NCBI GenBank assembly: GCA_011620605.1
Contig: WOYW01000016.1
Span: 372,001-436,000 of the forward strand
From: Bacteroidales bacterium
GTDB lineage: Bacteria; Bacteroidota; Bacteroidia; Bacteroidales; UBA932
DNA length: 64,000 nt
Direction of reading: 5' to 3'
This document shows positions 44,654 to 53,927 of this stretch, one piece after another. The translations under genes and the position numbers were made by a program. The first letter of the stretch is position 1. Each line of letters opens with the position of its first letter. The notes under the pieces are model-generated. The model saw only the letters and a list, made by a program, of their open reading frames with translations. It searched no databases and was not told where the DNA came from.

Positions 44654-46318
44654 CTAGTTGTCTAAATATCTTAGAGAAGGATCAAGCTGGAAGGCTTTAG
44701 CCTTAAATTCACGGGCTTTGGCATTTTCGTTGATGCGACCGTAAGCCACACCGGTTGTGTAGAGTACATAAGCATCGTTTTGATCCAGGTCTTGCAATAC
44801 GTTAAGGGCGTCTTTTACCTGGTTTTTATTAAGCAGTGCAATAGCGTAGTTAATATCCTTACTGTTGGACAGCAGGCGCACCGCCTTGTCATTGTCATTC
44901 TGATAGATGGCAAGAACACCGCGATAATACTCAGTGATCTCTTTGTCGGAAATGGACTCCAGTGCAGAGGCGGCTTTGTCGTATTCAGCCTGTCTCATGG
45001 CAATGCAGGCACACTGCAAAGCGATCATGTCTTTTTCGTCCTGTTCGTCGGCCACCAGTTTAGCTTCTGTCAATGTGGTCTGGGCGGCTTCCAGATCATC
45101 GTTCAGGATCTGGTTGTATGCCAGGTTCACATAAAGTTCCACGGCATCCGGATAACGTTCCAGGGATCTCTTGTAGAGCATGATGGCATCATCGGGTTCC
45201 TGACCCATGGTTGCCTGGATAATATCATTGGGTGTCAGGTATTCAGGCTGGTTATCGGCAATGATGCGGATTTCTTCGGCCGTAAGCTGAATGGGTTCAA
45301 AGTTCACGGAAATGGCTCCGTAACGAAGCAGCGGAAGCATCACATTCTTCACCTCTGAGTTCGAGGCGATCTCGGCCCGTATTTGCCTTTCGGCTTCAGC
45401 CGGGTTGGAGGCCAGGCGTAGGAAACGTTCTGCCAGCTGATCTTTATTGCTGACCTCAGATTCCTTCATGGCGGTGTAGAATTCATTCCAGAATCCCATG
45501 CCGGAAGTGCTGGTTACCGTCCAGGCGCTGGCGGGAACCTCTTTATCATAACCGTTGTCTTTCAATGCCTGAGCAAAGAAGTTACGGGTGTTTTCGGCAC
45601 GTCTCTTTGCCAGCGGATCGTTTATACGGGCTGTTCCTTCCGGAGATGCGTTTCCTTCCACGTCAATGCGGGTGATCACAAAATCGTTGCGACTTGTCAG
45701 TTGCCGCAATGAATTCAGAACGCGTGTGATCTCGGGCTGATTGGTAATAGCACGAGTTACCGTGTATCCGTTTACGGGGAAGTAGATCTTGCCTTTGAGG
45801 GCTGCCCGTGCATCAGACTCAGATGCGAAGTGAGCCATGTAAACGGGGAGTACAGGTGTTAGCGGAACGGCTACGTCCCAGTTGCACAGAGGCAGGATCA
45901 TTTCTTCCTTGCTCAGGCAATTGTAGGTCCAGCCTTGTGTTTGCAGTTTTGCCGTAGCCAGACCGTCGTGATAAGGAACTGTCGTGCTGTAGCACAATAC
46001 CTGCTGGACAGACCAGTCTACCACAGGATAATTGGTGTCAACCACACCGTATCCCTGAACAGTATAGTAAGGAAGTTCCTTAACATCTCCGTTAGCGTAA
46101 AGTATGGAAGGCATTATGCTGAAAGTGATCCTTTTTTCGAAATAATCGGCGGGGATTTCAACACAAAAAGAGATCTTGACTGTTCCGTTCTGCTGAATGT
46201 CAAAAACTGGCTCTCCGCAAACAATTCCGGAATAGTCGGCCGGGATCCTCGTTGTTGCGCAGGATGCCATTATCAGCGACACCGCACCGAGGACGAGAAT
46301 ATTCAATATTTTCTTCAT
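44654..46318 (-). CDS. Lipoprotein with OmpA-like domain and TPR repeats
   Basis: The 554-residue protein begins with a lipoprotein signal (MKKILNILVLGAVSLIMASCATTR; lipobox MASC). Residues 180-270 resemble an OmpA-type peptidoglycan-binding fold: KIYFPVNGYTVTRAITNQ, VEGNASPEGTARINDPLAKR and RAENTRNFFAQALKDNG. Residues 370-550 are TPR-like (AIMLYKRSLERYPDAVELYVNLAY, in two parts). The N-terminal 150 residues form an unknown beta-rich region. It may anchor an outer-membrane assembly to the wall. It has its own promoter box and is not in an operon with pcm, given the hairpin between them. Confidence 0.78.
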   Translation of the reverse strand: MKKILNILVLGAVSLIMASCATTRIPADYSGIVCGEPVFDIQQNGTVKISFCVEIPADYFEKRITFSIMPSILYANGDVKELPYYTVQGYGVVDTNYPVVDWSVQQVLCYSTTVPYHDGLATAKLQTQGWTYNCLSKEEMILPLCNWDVAVPLTPVLPVYMAHFASESDARAALKGKIYFPVNGYTVTRAITNQPEITRVLNSLRQLTSRNDFVITRIDVEGNASPEGTARINDPLAKRRAENTRNFFAQALKDNGYDKEVPASAWTVTSTSGMGFWNEFYTAMKESEVSNKDQLAERFLRLASNPAEAERQIRAEIASNSEVKNVMLPLLRYGAISVNFEPIQLTAEEIRIIADNQPEYLTPNDIIQATMGQEPDDAIMLYKRSLERYPDAVELYVNLAYNQILNDDLEAAQTTLTEAKLVADEQDEKDMIALQCACIAMRQAEYDKAASALESISDKEITEYYRGVLAIYQNDNDKAVRLLSNSKDINYAIALLNKNQVKDALNVLQDLDQNDAYVLYTTGVAYGRINENAKAREFKAKAFQLDPSLRYLDN

Positions 46319-46362
46319 AGTAAATTAAGATTATGAATAGTAGACATCTATCAGGTTATATG

Positions 46363-46370
46363 CAAAGTTA
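46363..46370 (-). promoter_or_regulatory. -7 promoter box TAACTTTG for the OmpA/TPR lipoprotein
   Basis: Exact consensus on the minus strand, 44 bases before the ATG at 46318. The intergenic stretch on its upstream side is very AT-rich. Confidence 0.55.
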
Positions 46371-46442
46371 TGCAAAATATTTCCACGTAACAACAATTTT
46401 TGTTAATTACATATTAATTGTTTTAGGGCCGTAAAAATTGCG

Positions 46443-46450
46443 TATATTTG
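46443..46450 (+). promoter_or_regulatory. -7 promoter box TATATTTG for the deoxynucleoside kinase
   Basis: Exact consensus, 20 bases before ATG at 46471. It lies within a longer open frame starting at 46438, which supports the later start. Confidence 0.6.
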
Positions 46451-46470
46451 CTCTACATAAATCATTTGGT

Positions 46471-47082
46471 ATGCATATAGCTGTTGCCGGAAACATAGGA
46501 AGCGGAAAAACCACCCTCACAAGACTTCTCTCCAAACATTACGGGTGGGTTCCCAAATATGAAGAAGTAGTTGACAATCCGTATCTGACAGATTTTTATG
46601 AAGATATGCACAGGTGGTCGTTCAACCTGCAGATCTTCTTCCTGAACCGGCGTTTGTCTGGTATCATTGAGATCCAAAAAACGGGACAGACCGTGATCCA
46701 GGACCGTACCATATACGAAGACGCCTGCATATTTGCCACCAACCTGCATGCCATGGGTTTGATGTCTACACGCGATTTTGACAATTACATCAGGCTGTAC
46801 AAGCTGATGATATCATTGATACCCGCACCCGATCTGATCATATACCTGAGGGCTTCTGTCCCTACGCTGGTTAAACGCATCCAGAAAAGAGGCAGGGAAT
46901 ATGAAAATTCCATAAGGCTGGATTACCTTACCGGGCTGAACGAAAGGTATGAAACATGGATCGCGGAATACGAGGGTCCCAAATTGATTTTGGAAGTAGA
47001 TAACCTCCAGGTGGAGGATAGTCCGGAACATTTCAGCGTGGTGATAGATAAGATTGACGCCCGCCTGCACGGTTTGTTCTAA
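46471..47082 (+). CDS. Deoxynucleoside kinase (dAdo/dGuo kinase family)
   Basis: The 203-residue kinase phosphorylates deoxynucleosides for salvage. It shows Walker A AVAGNIGSGKTTLTRLL, the substrate glutamate in KYEEVVDNPYLTDFYED, the DRS-like motif VIQDRTIYEDACIFA and the LID arginines in RIQKRGREYE. ATG at 46471 begins MHIAVAGN, as in relatives; an upstream start would include the promoter box. yifB follows 59 bases later on the same strand. Confidence 0.92.
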   Translation: MHIAVAGNIGSGKTTLTRLLSKHYGWVPKYEEVVDNPYLTDFYEDMHRWSFNLQIFFLNRRLSGIIEIQKTGQTVIQDRTIYEDACIFATNLHAMGLMSTRDFDNYIRLYKLMISLIPAPDLIIYLRASVPTLVKRIQKRGREYENSIRLDYLTGLNERYETWIAEYEGPKLILEVDNLQVEDSPEHFSVVIDKIDARLHGLF

Positions 47083-47141
47083 GACCGGGCTCCGGAAGTA
47101 AGACTGGCATCCCGCACAATTTTCATAATATTTTTTAAAGT

Positions 47142-48704
47142 ATGTTGGTAAAAGCGTACGGGAGTGCGATATGTGGCATTGAAGCCATTACCGTAACTAT
47201 AGAAGCAAGCGTATCCGCCGGGATCAATTTTTACCTGGTAGGTCTGCCCGACAGTGCCGTGCGGGAATCACAGCAACGCATTTCAACAGCAGTACAGGCA
47301 GTCGGGCTTCGGATTCCAGGCAAACGGATAGTGATAAACATGGCCCCGGCCGATATTCGCAAAGAAGGCTCAGCTTATGACCTTCCCCTGGCACTTGCCG
47401 TGTTGGCCGCCTCTGAACAGATCAGTGCTCCAGTTCTGGAGACGTCTGTCTGTATGGGAGAGCTGGCTCTGGACGGAACGGTCAGACCTGTTAAAGGGGC
47501 GCTGTCTATGGCACTGCATGCAAGGGAGTGCGGTTTTAAGGCATGTGTTTTCCCGCTGGAATCCGCCAGGGAAGCTTCCGTCGTAGAAGGAATAGATGTT
47601 TATGGAGTTACCCATTTGGCACAGGTTCTGGACCTTGTGGAAGGTTTTGGGGGAGTTCCGGCTCTAGAGCCGAATACTTCACCGACCCGACCGATAACCT
47701 CATCTGCCCAAATTGGGCCGGTGGCGGATCATCCTGATTTCTCACAAGTCAGGGGACAAGCCCAGGCACGCAGGGCTCTGGAAGTGGCAGCAGCCGGGGG
47801 ACACAATGTATTGATGACCGGGCCTCCCGGAGCCGGAAAAACATTCATGGCACGTTGCCTTCCGGGGATTTTACCCCCGCTTTCCGGGACCGAAGCCGTG
47901 GAAACCACGAGCATTTGGTCTGTTGCCGGTATTCCACGGGGAGAGGCCGGTCTTATGAGCATCCGGCCGTTCCGGGCCCCACACCACACAGCCTCGGTCA
48001 TATCCCTTACGGGAGGCGGCTCCTCGGCAATGCCCGGAGAAATATCTCTGGCGCACAACGGCGTCCTGTATCTGGATGAATTGCCCGAATTCCCGGGACG
48101 TGCCCTGGAGGTTTTACGGCAACCCCTGGAAGACGGGATTATCCAGTTGTCCAGGGTGCGTTACAAAGTGTCTTATCCGGCGCGTTTTATGCTTGTGGCC
48201 TCTATGAATCCCTGTCCCTGCGGCTTCCGCGGGCACCCGTCAAAAGAATGTGTATGTACGGAATACCAGGTTCAACGCTACCGAAACCGTATCTCGGGAC
48301 CGTTACTGGACCGCATAGATATTCAACTGCAGGTCAAACCGGTAGAAGTGGACGACCTGATCCCGGAACAGGCAAATTTGTTGCACGCCCGGTCGTCCGG
48401 GGCCCTTGCCGAACCGTCTGCGGCTATCCGCCACAGGGTGGAAAAAGCACGGGAGATCCAGCGGGAACGGTTCGGCAACATAGTGGGAATTCACACCAAC
48501 GCCCATATGAAAGTAGATCAGTTACTCCGTTATTGTGAACTGAAGCCGGAATCGCTGACTTTTTTAAAACAGGCGTTGCTCCGGTTGGACCTTTCAGCTC
48601 GGGCACATCACCGGATCCTGCGCCTGGCTCGCACCATCGCAGACCTGGATGGTTCCGCTTCCATAGAGCTCCAACACTTGGCCGAGGCGGTGCAATACAA
48701 GTGA
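47142..48704 (+). CDS. yifB: YifB/ComM-family Mg-chelatase-like AAA ATPase
   Basis: A 520-residue hexameric ATPase of the ComM/YifB group, which in naturally competent bacteria promotes branch migration during integration of DNA. Residues 1-170 are the Lon-like domain (VEASVSAGINFYLVGLPDSAV), then Walker A MTGPPGAGKTFMARCLPG, Walker B LYLDELPEFPGRALE, and the zinc-type cysteines in MNPCPCGFRGHPSKECVC. The C-terminal domain ends AEAVQYK. It is the last conserved gene before the glycan cassette; its GC content is much higher than that of the cassette (36 of 60 bases in 48001-48060). Confidence 0.94.
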   Translation: MLVKAYGSAICGIEAITVTIEASVSAGINFYLVGLPDSAVRESQQRISTAVQAVGLRIPGKRIVINMAPADIRKEGSAYDLPLALAVLAASEQISAPVLETSVCMGELALDGTVRPVKGALSMALHARECGFKACVFPLESAREASVVEGIDVYGVTHLAQVLDLVEGFGGVPALEPNTSPTRPITSSAQIGPVADHPDFSQVRGQAQARRALEVAAAGGHNVLMTGPPGAGKTFMARCLPGILPPLSGTEAVETTSIWSVAGIPRGEAGLMSIRPFRAPHHTASVISLTGGGSSAMPGEISLAHNGVLYLDELPEFPGRALEVLRQPLEDGIIQLSRVRYKVSYPARFMLVASMNPCPCGFRGHPSKECVCTEYQVQRYRNRISGPLLDRIDIQLQVKPVEVDDLIPEQANLLHARSSGALAEPSAAIRHRVEKAREIQRERFGNIVGIHTNAHMKVDQLLRYCELKPESLTFLKQALLRLDLSARAHHRILRLARTIADLDGSASIELQHLAEAVQYK

Positions 48705-48710
48705 CCTTGT

Positions 48711-48810
48711 GGGAGGTGGTAAGTAAAAAAGCATGTCATAACTACGTACAACACATTGTTTTTGTGTACATTAGAGTCGTATTGCCATTTTTCGCTACTT
48801 ACCACCCTCC
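48711..48810. repeat. 100-bp inverted-repeat element after yifB
   Basis: GGGAGGTGGTAAGTA at 48711-48725 is mirrored by TACTTACCACCCTCC at 48796-48810 (one extra base in the right arm). The interior has a smaller imperfect mirrored pair around ACGTACAACACA and TTGTGTAC. It begins seven bases after the yifB stop. It could be a small non-autonomous element or a structured terminator. A shorter related string (GGAGGTAGTTAGTA) stands right after the GH97 gene at about 60120. Confidence 0.55.
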
Positions 48811-48903
48811 AGTCCCAGGCAGTCGCTACACAATAAAGAATCAGGAGCATGTTTTGGTACGCCGAGTCTCCCAATTCTTTTGGTGGAAGCGAGCCGAAAA
48901 GTT

Positions 48904-49022
48904 GTGCAACGCACACATTATTCTTTTAGCTGAAATTCAAAGCATTACAAAATTGTACCCCTGGGGGGCTGAATTTCATAAGTGGCTGATTATGAGGAAA
49001 AAGAACAATGTGTGCGTTGCAC
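48904..49022. repeat. Hairpin (MITE-like) element, copy 1
   Basis: A 119-bp element with terminal inverted repeats starting GTGCAACGCACACATT and ending AATGTGTGCGTTGCAC. The arms pair over 24 bases with one mismatch in this copy; a second inner pair is GAAATTC/GAATTTC around a C5/G6 centre. It differs from copy 2 at seven positions, six of them transitions. No flanking target duplication is clear, though CCAATTCTTTTGG-like strings stand on both sides. Confidence 0.8.
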
Positions 49023-49172
49023 CCAAATTCTTTTGGAAGGTGCGGCGCTCAAGTGCCAGCCTGGTCGCCTTCAAGACGTTGAAATACCGGTAAGAATGCA
49101 GTATGAAACAGGCATTTTTCGCACTTTATCCACATATATGCCTGTTTTGAGGATGGAACTGACTTTTTTGCA
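49023..49172. other. Intergenic stretch before the SusR-like gene
   Basis: No gene is supported here. Besides the small inverted repeat at 49106-49147 and a possible -33 TTTTG at 49145-49149 I see nothing. It completes the 504-base gap after yifB, which is otherwise filled by the two repeat elements. Confidence 0.5.
49106..49147. promoter_or_regulatory. Inverted repeat upstream of the SusR-like gene
   Basis: AAACAGGCAT (49106-49115) and ATGCCTGTTT (49138-49147) are perfect complements separated by 22 bases. The right arm touches the possible -33 element of the regulator gene. An operator or a hairpin ending read-through are both possible. Confidence 0.4.
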
Positions 49173-49180
49173 TAACTTTA
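49173..49180 (+). promoter_or_regulatory. Near-consensus -7 box TAACTTTA for the SusR-like gene
   Basis: One base off TAnnTTTG, 28 bases before the ATG at 49209, with TTTTG 23 bases upstream as a possible -33 element. Confidence 0.4.
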
Positions 49181-49208
49181 AAACTTTTAAATTAGAAACA
49201 ATATAGTA

Positions 49209-50795
49209 ATGATAATGCACCTTCTTTCAATCATTTTATCCGTTGTACTTTCTTTTGAATCATCAGTGCAGCAAAGTGATGTTAAGGCTATTCTGAAAGA
49301 GCTGGATGAGACGATAGAAAAACAGGAGCAATATTGCAAACCTAAGGAACTTCGAATTAAGAATCTGATAGAGGAGCTACAGCTCTCATCCGGCCGTCCT
49401 AATGAATTTAATATTTGCAATCAGCTATTTGAAGAATATAAATACTATCAGTATGATTCAGCATATGTGTATGCCAGAAAACTGGAATCATTTGCGGAAA
49501 AATCGGGCAAAAGGACAGATGAAGCTATAGCTCAGGCTGCTTTATTATTTTGTTATAAATCTGTGGGTTTTTTTAATGAAGCGTTAGAAATAATTCGTAA
49601 TTTCCAACCAGAAGAAGTACCAGACGAGATTTTGGTCAATTTCTATGTCTTATGCGCAAGTACCTTTCAAAATCTGTCTTCCTACGTATATGGGACACAC
49701 TATCTTACAGAAAAATATAACCGAAAAGTTTTAGAGTATTATAAACTGGCCCTTAAATATGCTTCGGATTATACATTTTATTATCATTGGATTTCCCTTG
49801 AAATAGCTCTAATTCAGGAATATTCTGATGAACTGGCCATCAATGGCCGGAAAAATCTGATTAATTTATTCAATTTGGATGAACATCAGCTTGCCGTACA
49901 ATATTCTATCCTGGCAAACGCCTATGACTCTAAACAGCTGAATCAGGAAGCTACATATTATCGCGCCATATCGGCCATTTACGACATAAAGTCTTGTGTA
50001 CACGAAACCACATCTGCTAAAGTTTTGGCAGAATATATGTATACTCAAAAGGATCTTTCTCATGCCTATACATATATTCAATTGGCGTTGAGAGATGCGC
50101 AGTTTTATAATTCCAGGCTGAGGATGGTGGAAATTAATTCCATTTTTCCAGCCATAGAACAATCACGTTATTCTAATGTTAATAGTCAGCGTTTAATTTT
50201 TATGGTTGGTGGGTCCGTAGTTCTCTTTTTCCTGGTCTTAACCCTGATACTTCTCCTAATCCTGATTTCCAAGTCCAGGGAAATTCGAAAAGCTAATGAG
50301 TTACTTGCAAAAGTAAACTGTTTGTTGAAAGAGACAAGCGTGATTAAAGACCATTACATAAGGCAATCGCTCCAGGGGAACACTGCTTTTGTGAACAATG
50401 TTGAAAAGGAATCCCTGGTTGCAATCAGGAAAATAACTATCAAACAATATGAAGACGCTAAGGCTATTTTGTATAATCTGGGCGTTAAGGAAGAACGGGA
50501 AAGAATTTATGCTGCATTCGATGCGGCTTTTCTGGCCTTATTCCCAAATTTTATTGAGGCATTTAACTTACTTATGAATGAAGATGCCTGTATAACACTG
50601 GACAAAAGTGGTGCTCTTCCTATGGAAGTGAGAATATTTGCTTTGATGAGACTTGGTATTGATGATCCTGCTCAAGTGGCGGAGTATCTGCATCTGTCGG
50701 TTAATACCATATATGTGTACAAAAACAAAATCAAATCCAAAGCCTCTGTATCTAAAGATCAGTTTGACGCTCTGGTAATGGCTATTTCTAAATAA
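49209..50795 (+). CDS. SusR-like membrane-bound regulator (TPR sensor, TM, HTH)
   Basis: The 528-residue protein has an N-terminal signal/anchor (MHLLSIILSVVLSFESS), a periplasmic helical TPR-like part to about residue 325, one membrane helix (about 328-350, VVLFFLVLTLILLLILI), a coiled linker and a C-terminal helix-turn-helix (GIDDPAQVAEYLHLSVNTIYVYKNKIK). This is the layout of SusR-type regulators (DUF6377 family as I recall), which sense oligosaccharides in the periplasm and activate the adjacent sus genes. The start at 49209 or 49215 gives the same protein apart from two residues. Confidence 0.85.
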   Translation: MIMHLLSIILSVVLSFESSVQQSDVKAILKELDETIEKQEQYCKPKELRIKNLIEELQLSSGRPNEFNICNQLFEEYKYYQYDSAYVYARKLESFAEKSGKRTDEAIAQAALLFCYKSVGFFNEALEIIRNFQPEEVPDEILVNFYVLCASTFQNLSSYVYGTHYLTEKYNRKVLEYYKLALKYASDYTFYYHWISLEIALIQEYSDELAINGRKNLINLFNLDEHQLAVQYSILANAYDSKQLNQEATYYRAISAIYDIKSCVHETTSAKVLAEYMYTQKDLSHAYTYIQLALRDAQFYNSRLRMVEINSIFPAIEQSRYSNVNSQRLIFMVGGSVVLFFLVLTLILLLILISKSREIRKANELLAKVNCLLKETSVIKDHYIRQSLQGNTAFVNNVEKESLVAIRKITIKQYEDAKAILYNLGVKEERERIYAAFDAAFLALFPNFIEAFNLLMNEDACITLDKSGALPMEVRIFALMRLGIDDPAQVAEYLHLSVNTIYVYKNKIKSKASVSKDQFDALVMAISK

Positions 50796-50831
50796 CTGAT
50801 CTAAAATTACCTTGTATTCACCCTTTCTAAT

Positions 50832-50848
50832 AATCAGGCTATCTGATT
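50832..50848 (+). terminator. Weak hairpin after the SusR-like gene
   Basis: AATCAG and CTGATT pair around a five-base loop, followed by a T-rich GTTGTTTATTT. Only six A/T-rich pairs; it may separate the regulator from the susC transcript. Confidence 0.35.
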
Positions 50849-50909
50849 GTTGTTTATTTCGTCATCTATATTTCCATCTTAATTCGTTGATTGTCGTTTT
50901 ATACTTAAA

Positions 50910-50917
50910 TACATTTG
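50910..50917 (+). promoter_or_regulatory. -7 promoter box TACATTTG for the susC operon
   Basis: Exact TAnnTTTG, 47 bases before the susC ATG, with TTG motifs 15-20 bases upstream. This is the probable target of activation by the regulator next door. Confidence 0.55.
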
Positions 50918-50964
50918 TCTCATCCGAATAGATTAGACAGATCTATAATGCTAAACCAACTAAT

Positions 50965-53910
50965 ATGGAAATAAAAAACAAATTATTTAGTCTGACGTGT
51001 ACGTGTGTTTTTCTTGCTATATCACTCACAGCAACGGCCCAGAGTCTGAAAATAAGTGGTATCGTATCTGACGCACGCACTAAAGAATCTCTATTGGGAG
51101 TTACAGTAATGATTAGGGGCACTTCAGAAGCAACTACGACCGATACTGATGGAAAATATTCCCTAATAGTATCTGAAAATGACACTATTGAAGCTGTAAT
51201 GATGGGATATAAGAATGCAATTGCCATTGCAAAAGGAAAAACAAATATTGATTTTGCAATGGAGGAGGATACACATTATTTGGAGGAAACCATTGTTATC
51301 GGTTATGGCACAATGGATAAGAAAGAACTGACCAGTGCAATTGCTCATGTCTCGTCAAAAGATTTTTTGTCCTCCAGTTCTATGGATCCTGCTATGTTGA
51401 TCCAGGGGAAAGTGTCGGGAGTGTCGGTTGTTAACACCGGATCGGCTGATCCAAACAACAAAGCAAGTATCCAGATACGAGGGATCTCGTCAAGGGCAGC
51501 CGGGCTTGGTCCGCTTATCGTTATTGATGGCGTTCCCGGGGGGAATATGTCAAACCTCAATCAAAATGATATTGAATCCATTAATATTTTGAAAGATGGT
51601 GCAGCATCGGCAATATACGGTACAAGAGGCAGTAACGGGGTGGTTTTGATCACTACCAAAAAAGGGACTTCTGACGGTAACGTACACACGTCATATTATG
51701 GACAGGTTTCCGCCAATATCATGATAAAAGAACTGGATATGTTGACAGCTGATGAGTATCGTGAAAACAAAGTTGATAATGGCAGTGGAGCGGATTATGG
51801 AGGAAACGTGGATTGGCTGAAAGAAGTAAGCCGTATTGGCCTTACCCACCAGCATACGTTGACTTTGTCAGGAGGAAGTTCTCAGACAAATTATCGTGTC
51901 AGTACAGATTTTAGGGATGCAAGAGGAATAGACAGACGCTCGGAAAGGATGGAATATGGCCTTCGTGCTTCAATAAACCACACTACAAAGAGCGGACTTT
52001 TCACCTTTACAGCCAATGTCGCTCCAAGGATCGTTAAAGCCAAATCAGCTGATTGGAATGTTTTCCACAATGCGATTGAAGCAAACCCAACTACACCAAT
52101 CATGGATCCTGAAAATCCTTTAATGTACTTCAGTTTCTTTGGTCAGCAGGCAAGTTATAATCCTGTTGAAGAAATAATGACGGTCAAGGATGACCGCGAG
52201 TTAAAGTTTCTTGATTGGGACGCCACTGTAAAAATGAATATTACACGAGACCTTTCCACACAACTTACATTTGCTGACCAGCAGAATGACTATTACAACA
52301 GCTGGTTTCGTCCTTCCACTAATACAGAAGGCATCAGCAAAGGCTGGTCGGGAGAAGCTTCAAAAAGCTATTCAAAAAACAGCCAATATTCTCTTGAATG
52401 GCTGGCCAATTATTACAAATCATTAAGGAATCATAACCTGAAGGTGATGGCAGGTTATTCATACCAATATTTTCAGAATTCAGGGATGAATGCTGAAAAC
52501 AAGAATTTTCCAAACGATGGTATAACATACAACAACCTTGCTCAGGGGGCCTGGGCACGTGAGGAAGGTTACGTGGGGATGGGTTCATACAAGAACGATG
52601 CGAAATTGATTGCATTTTTTGGAAGGATAAATTATGACTATATGGGTAAATATCTTGCCACCGTCTCATTTCGCAGAGAAGGGTCCTCAAAATTTGGAGC
52701 AAACAATAAATGGGGGAACTTCCCCGCTTTTTCCGCTGGTTGGCGTATCAGCGAGGAGCCCTGGATACAAGGAACCGACTGGATAAATGATCTAAAAATC
52801 CGAGCGGACTTTGGAATTACCGGTAATCAAAATTTTGACAGTTACCTTTCACTCAACACAATAACCGGGTTTGGTGACTATTATTATAATGGTCAGTTTT
52901 TTACAGTTTGGGGACCTTCAAAAAACGTAAATCCGGACTTGAAGTGGGAAAAAGGGATAAACTGGAACGTTGGGGTAGATTTCTCCTTCTTTGATAATAG
53001 ATTGTCAGGATCAATAAACTATTACAAACGAACACAAAAAGACCTTTTGGGAGACTATAATGTTCCAATTCCTCCATATCTATACTCAACCACTTTTGTT
53101 AATGTTGGTACCATGAAGAACAGTGGTCTGGAATTGGATATTCATTGGACGGCTGTAGACAATCAAGACTTCATGTATTCGATAGACTTGGCCGGTTCGT
53201 CTATGGATAATGAGTTCGTGTCATTTTCAAATTCAGAATACATAGGCCAGGATTACTATTATGTTGCTGGCACGGAAGACCCATTTCCCTTTCATTATCT
53301 GCAGAGAATTGAAGCCGGCAAGAGATTGGGCACTTACTATATGTGGAAATTTGCAGGTGTAAACAAACAGGGTGACTGGCTGGTATATGACAAAAACGGC
53401 GATCTTATACCCGGTCTGTCAGCCACTGATGAGGATATGTATGAAGTTGGAAACGGGCTCCCCGTTTTTACAGCGTCTATGACGCATACTTTCCACTACA
53501 AAAAATGGGACCTTTCCGTTTATTTTCGTGGCGCTTTCGGATTTGACATCTTCAACATTCACGAATTCTATTATGGTTTCCAGGATGAAGTGGGTAATAT
53601 AATGAAGATTGCCTATACCAAAAACAGACTGTTCAAAGGCAATCCTGTCGTTTGTGACTATTTCCTGGAGAAAGGAGATTACGTCAAACTGGACATGCTT
53701 AACCTGGGGTACACTTTCAACCTGAATAACGATTATTTGAAAGGTATAAGATTATATCTTACCGGACGCAATCTGTTGACTATTACCGGGTTCTCCGGAG
53801 TGGATCCTTCTACTTATCAAATAAACGGTTTACAACCCGGCGCTTCTGGGTCAAGAAGCTATTACCCGTCCAGTCGTCAGGTAGTTGCCGGAATACAGAT
53901 AGATTTTTAA
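50965..53910 (+). CDS. SusC/RagA-family TonB-dependent outer-membrane transporter
   Basis: The 981-residue protein imports oligosaccharides across the outer membrane. It has a signal peptide (residues 1-25, LAISLTATAQS), a carboxypeptidase-like domain (about 28-100, KISGIVSDARTKESLLGVTV), the TonB-box/plug region with ETIVIGYGTMDKKELTSAI and the family signature DGVPGGNMSNLNQNDIESIN, then GAASAIYGTRGSNGVVLITTK, and the barrel ending RQVVAGIQIDF. The lipoprotein partner SusD follows 17 bases later. Regulator, SusC and SusD together define a polysaccharide utilisation locus. Confidence 0.96.
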   Translation: MEIKNKLFSLTCTCVFLAISLTATAQSLKISGIVSDARTKESLLGVTVMIRGTSEATTTDTDGKYSLIVSENDTIEAVMMGYKNAIAIAKGKTNIDFAMEEDTHYLEETIVIGYGTMDKKELTSAIAHVSSKDFLSSSSMDPAMLIQGKVSGVSVVNTGSADPNNKASIQIRGISSRAAGLGPLIVIDGVPGGNMSNLNQNDIESINILKDGAASAIYGTRGSNGVVLITTKKGTSDGNVHTSYYGQVSANIMIKELDMLTADEYRENKVDNGSGADYGGNVDWLKEVSRIGLTHQHTLTLSGGSSQTNYRVSTDFRDARGIDRRSERMEYGLRASINHTTKSGLFTFTANVAPRIVKAKSADWNVFHNAIEANPTTPIMDPENPLMYFSFFGQQASYNPVEEIMTVKDDRELKFLDWDATVKMNITRDLSTQLTFADQQNDYYNSWFRPSTNTEGISKGWSGEASKSYSKNSQYSLEWLANYYKSLRNHNLKVMAGYSYQYFQNSGMNAENKNFPNDGITYNNLAQGAWAREEGYVGMGSYKNDAKLIAFFGRINYDYMGKYLATVSFRREGSSKFGANNKWGNFPAFSAGWRISEEPWIQGTDWINDLKIRADFGITGNQNFDSYLSLNTITGFGDYYYNGQFFTVWGPSKNVNPDLKWEKGINWNVGVDFSFFDNRLSGSINYYKRTQKDLLGDYNVPIPPYLYSTTFVNVGTMKNSGLELDIHWTAVDNQDFMYSIDLAGSSMDNEFVSFSNSEYIGQDYYYVAGTEDPFPFHYLQRIEAGKRLGTYYMWKFAGVNKQGDWLVYDKNGDLIPGLSATDEDMYEVGNGLPVFTASMTHTFHYKKWDLSVYFRGAFGFDIFNIHEFYYGFQDEVGNIMKIAYTKNRLFKGNPVVCDYFLEKGDYVKLDMLNLGYTFNLNNDYLKGIRLYLTGRNLLTITGFSGVDPSTYQINGLQPGASGSRSYYPSSRQVVAGIQIDF

Positions 53911-53927
53911 TCTAAATCAAAGTTAAG

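Noticed and set aside
48701-49093. 131-codon plus-strand frame downstream of yifB
   Set aside because: It runs through the two repeat elements and gets its sequence from them; no family resemblance.
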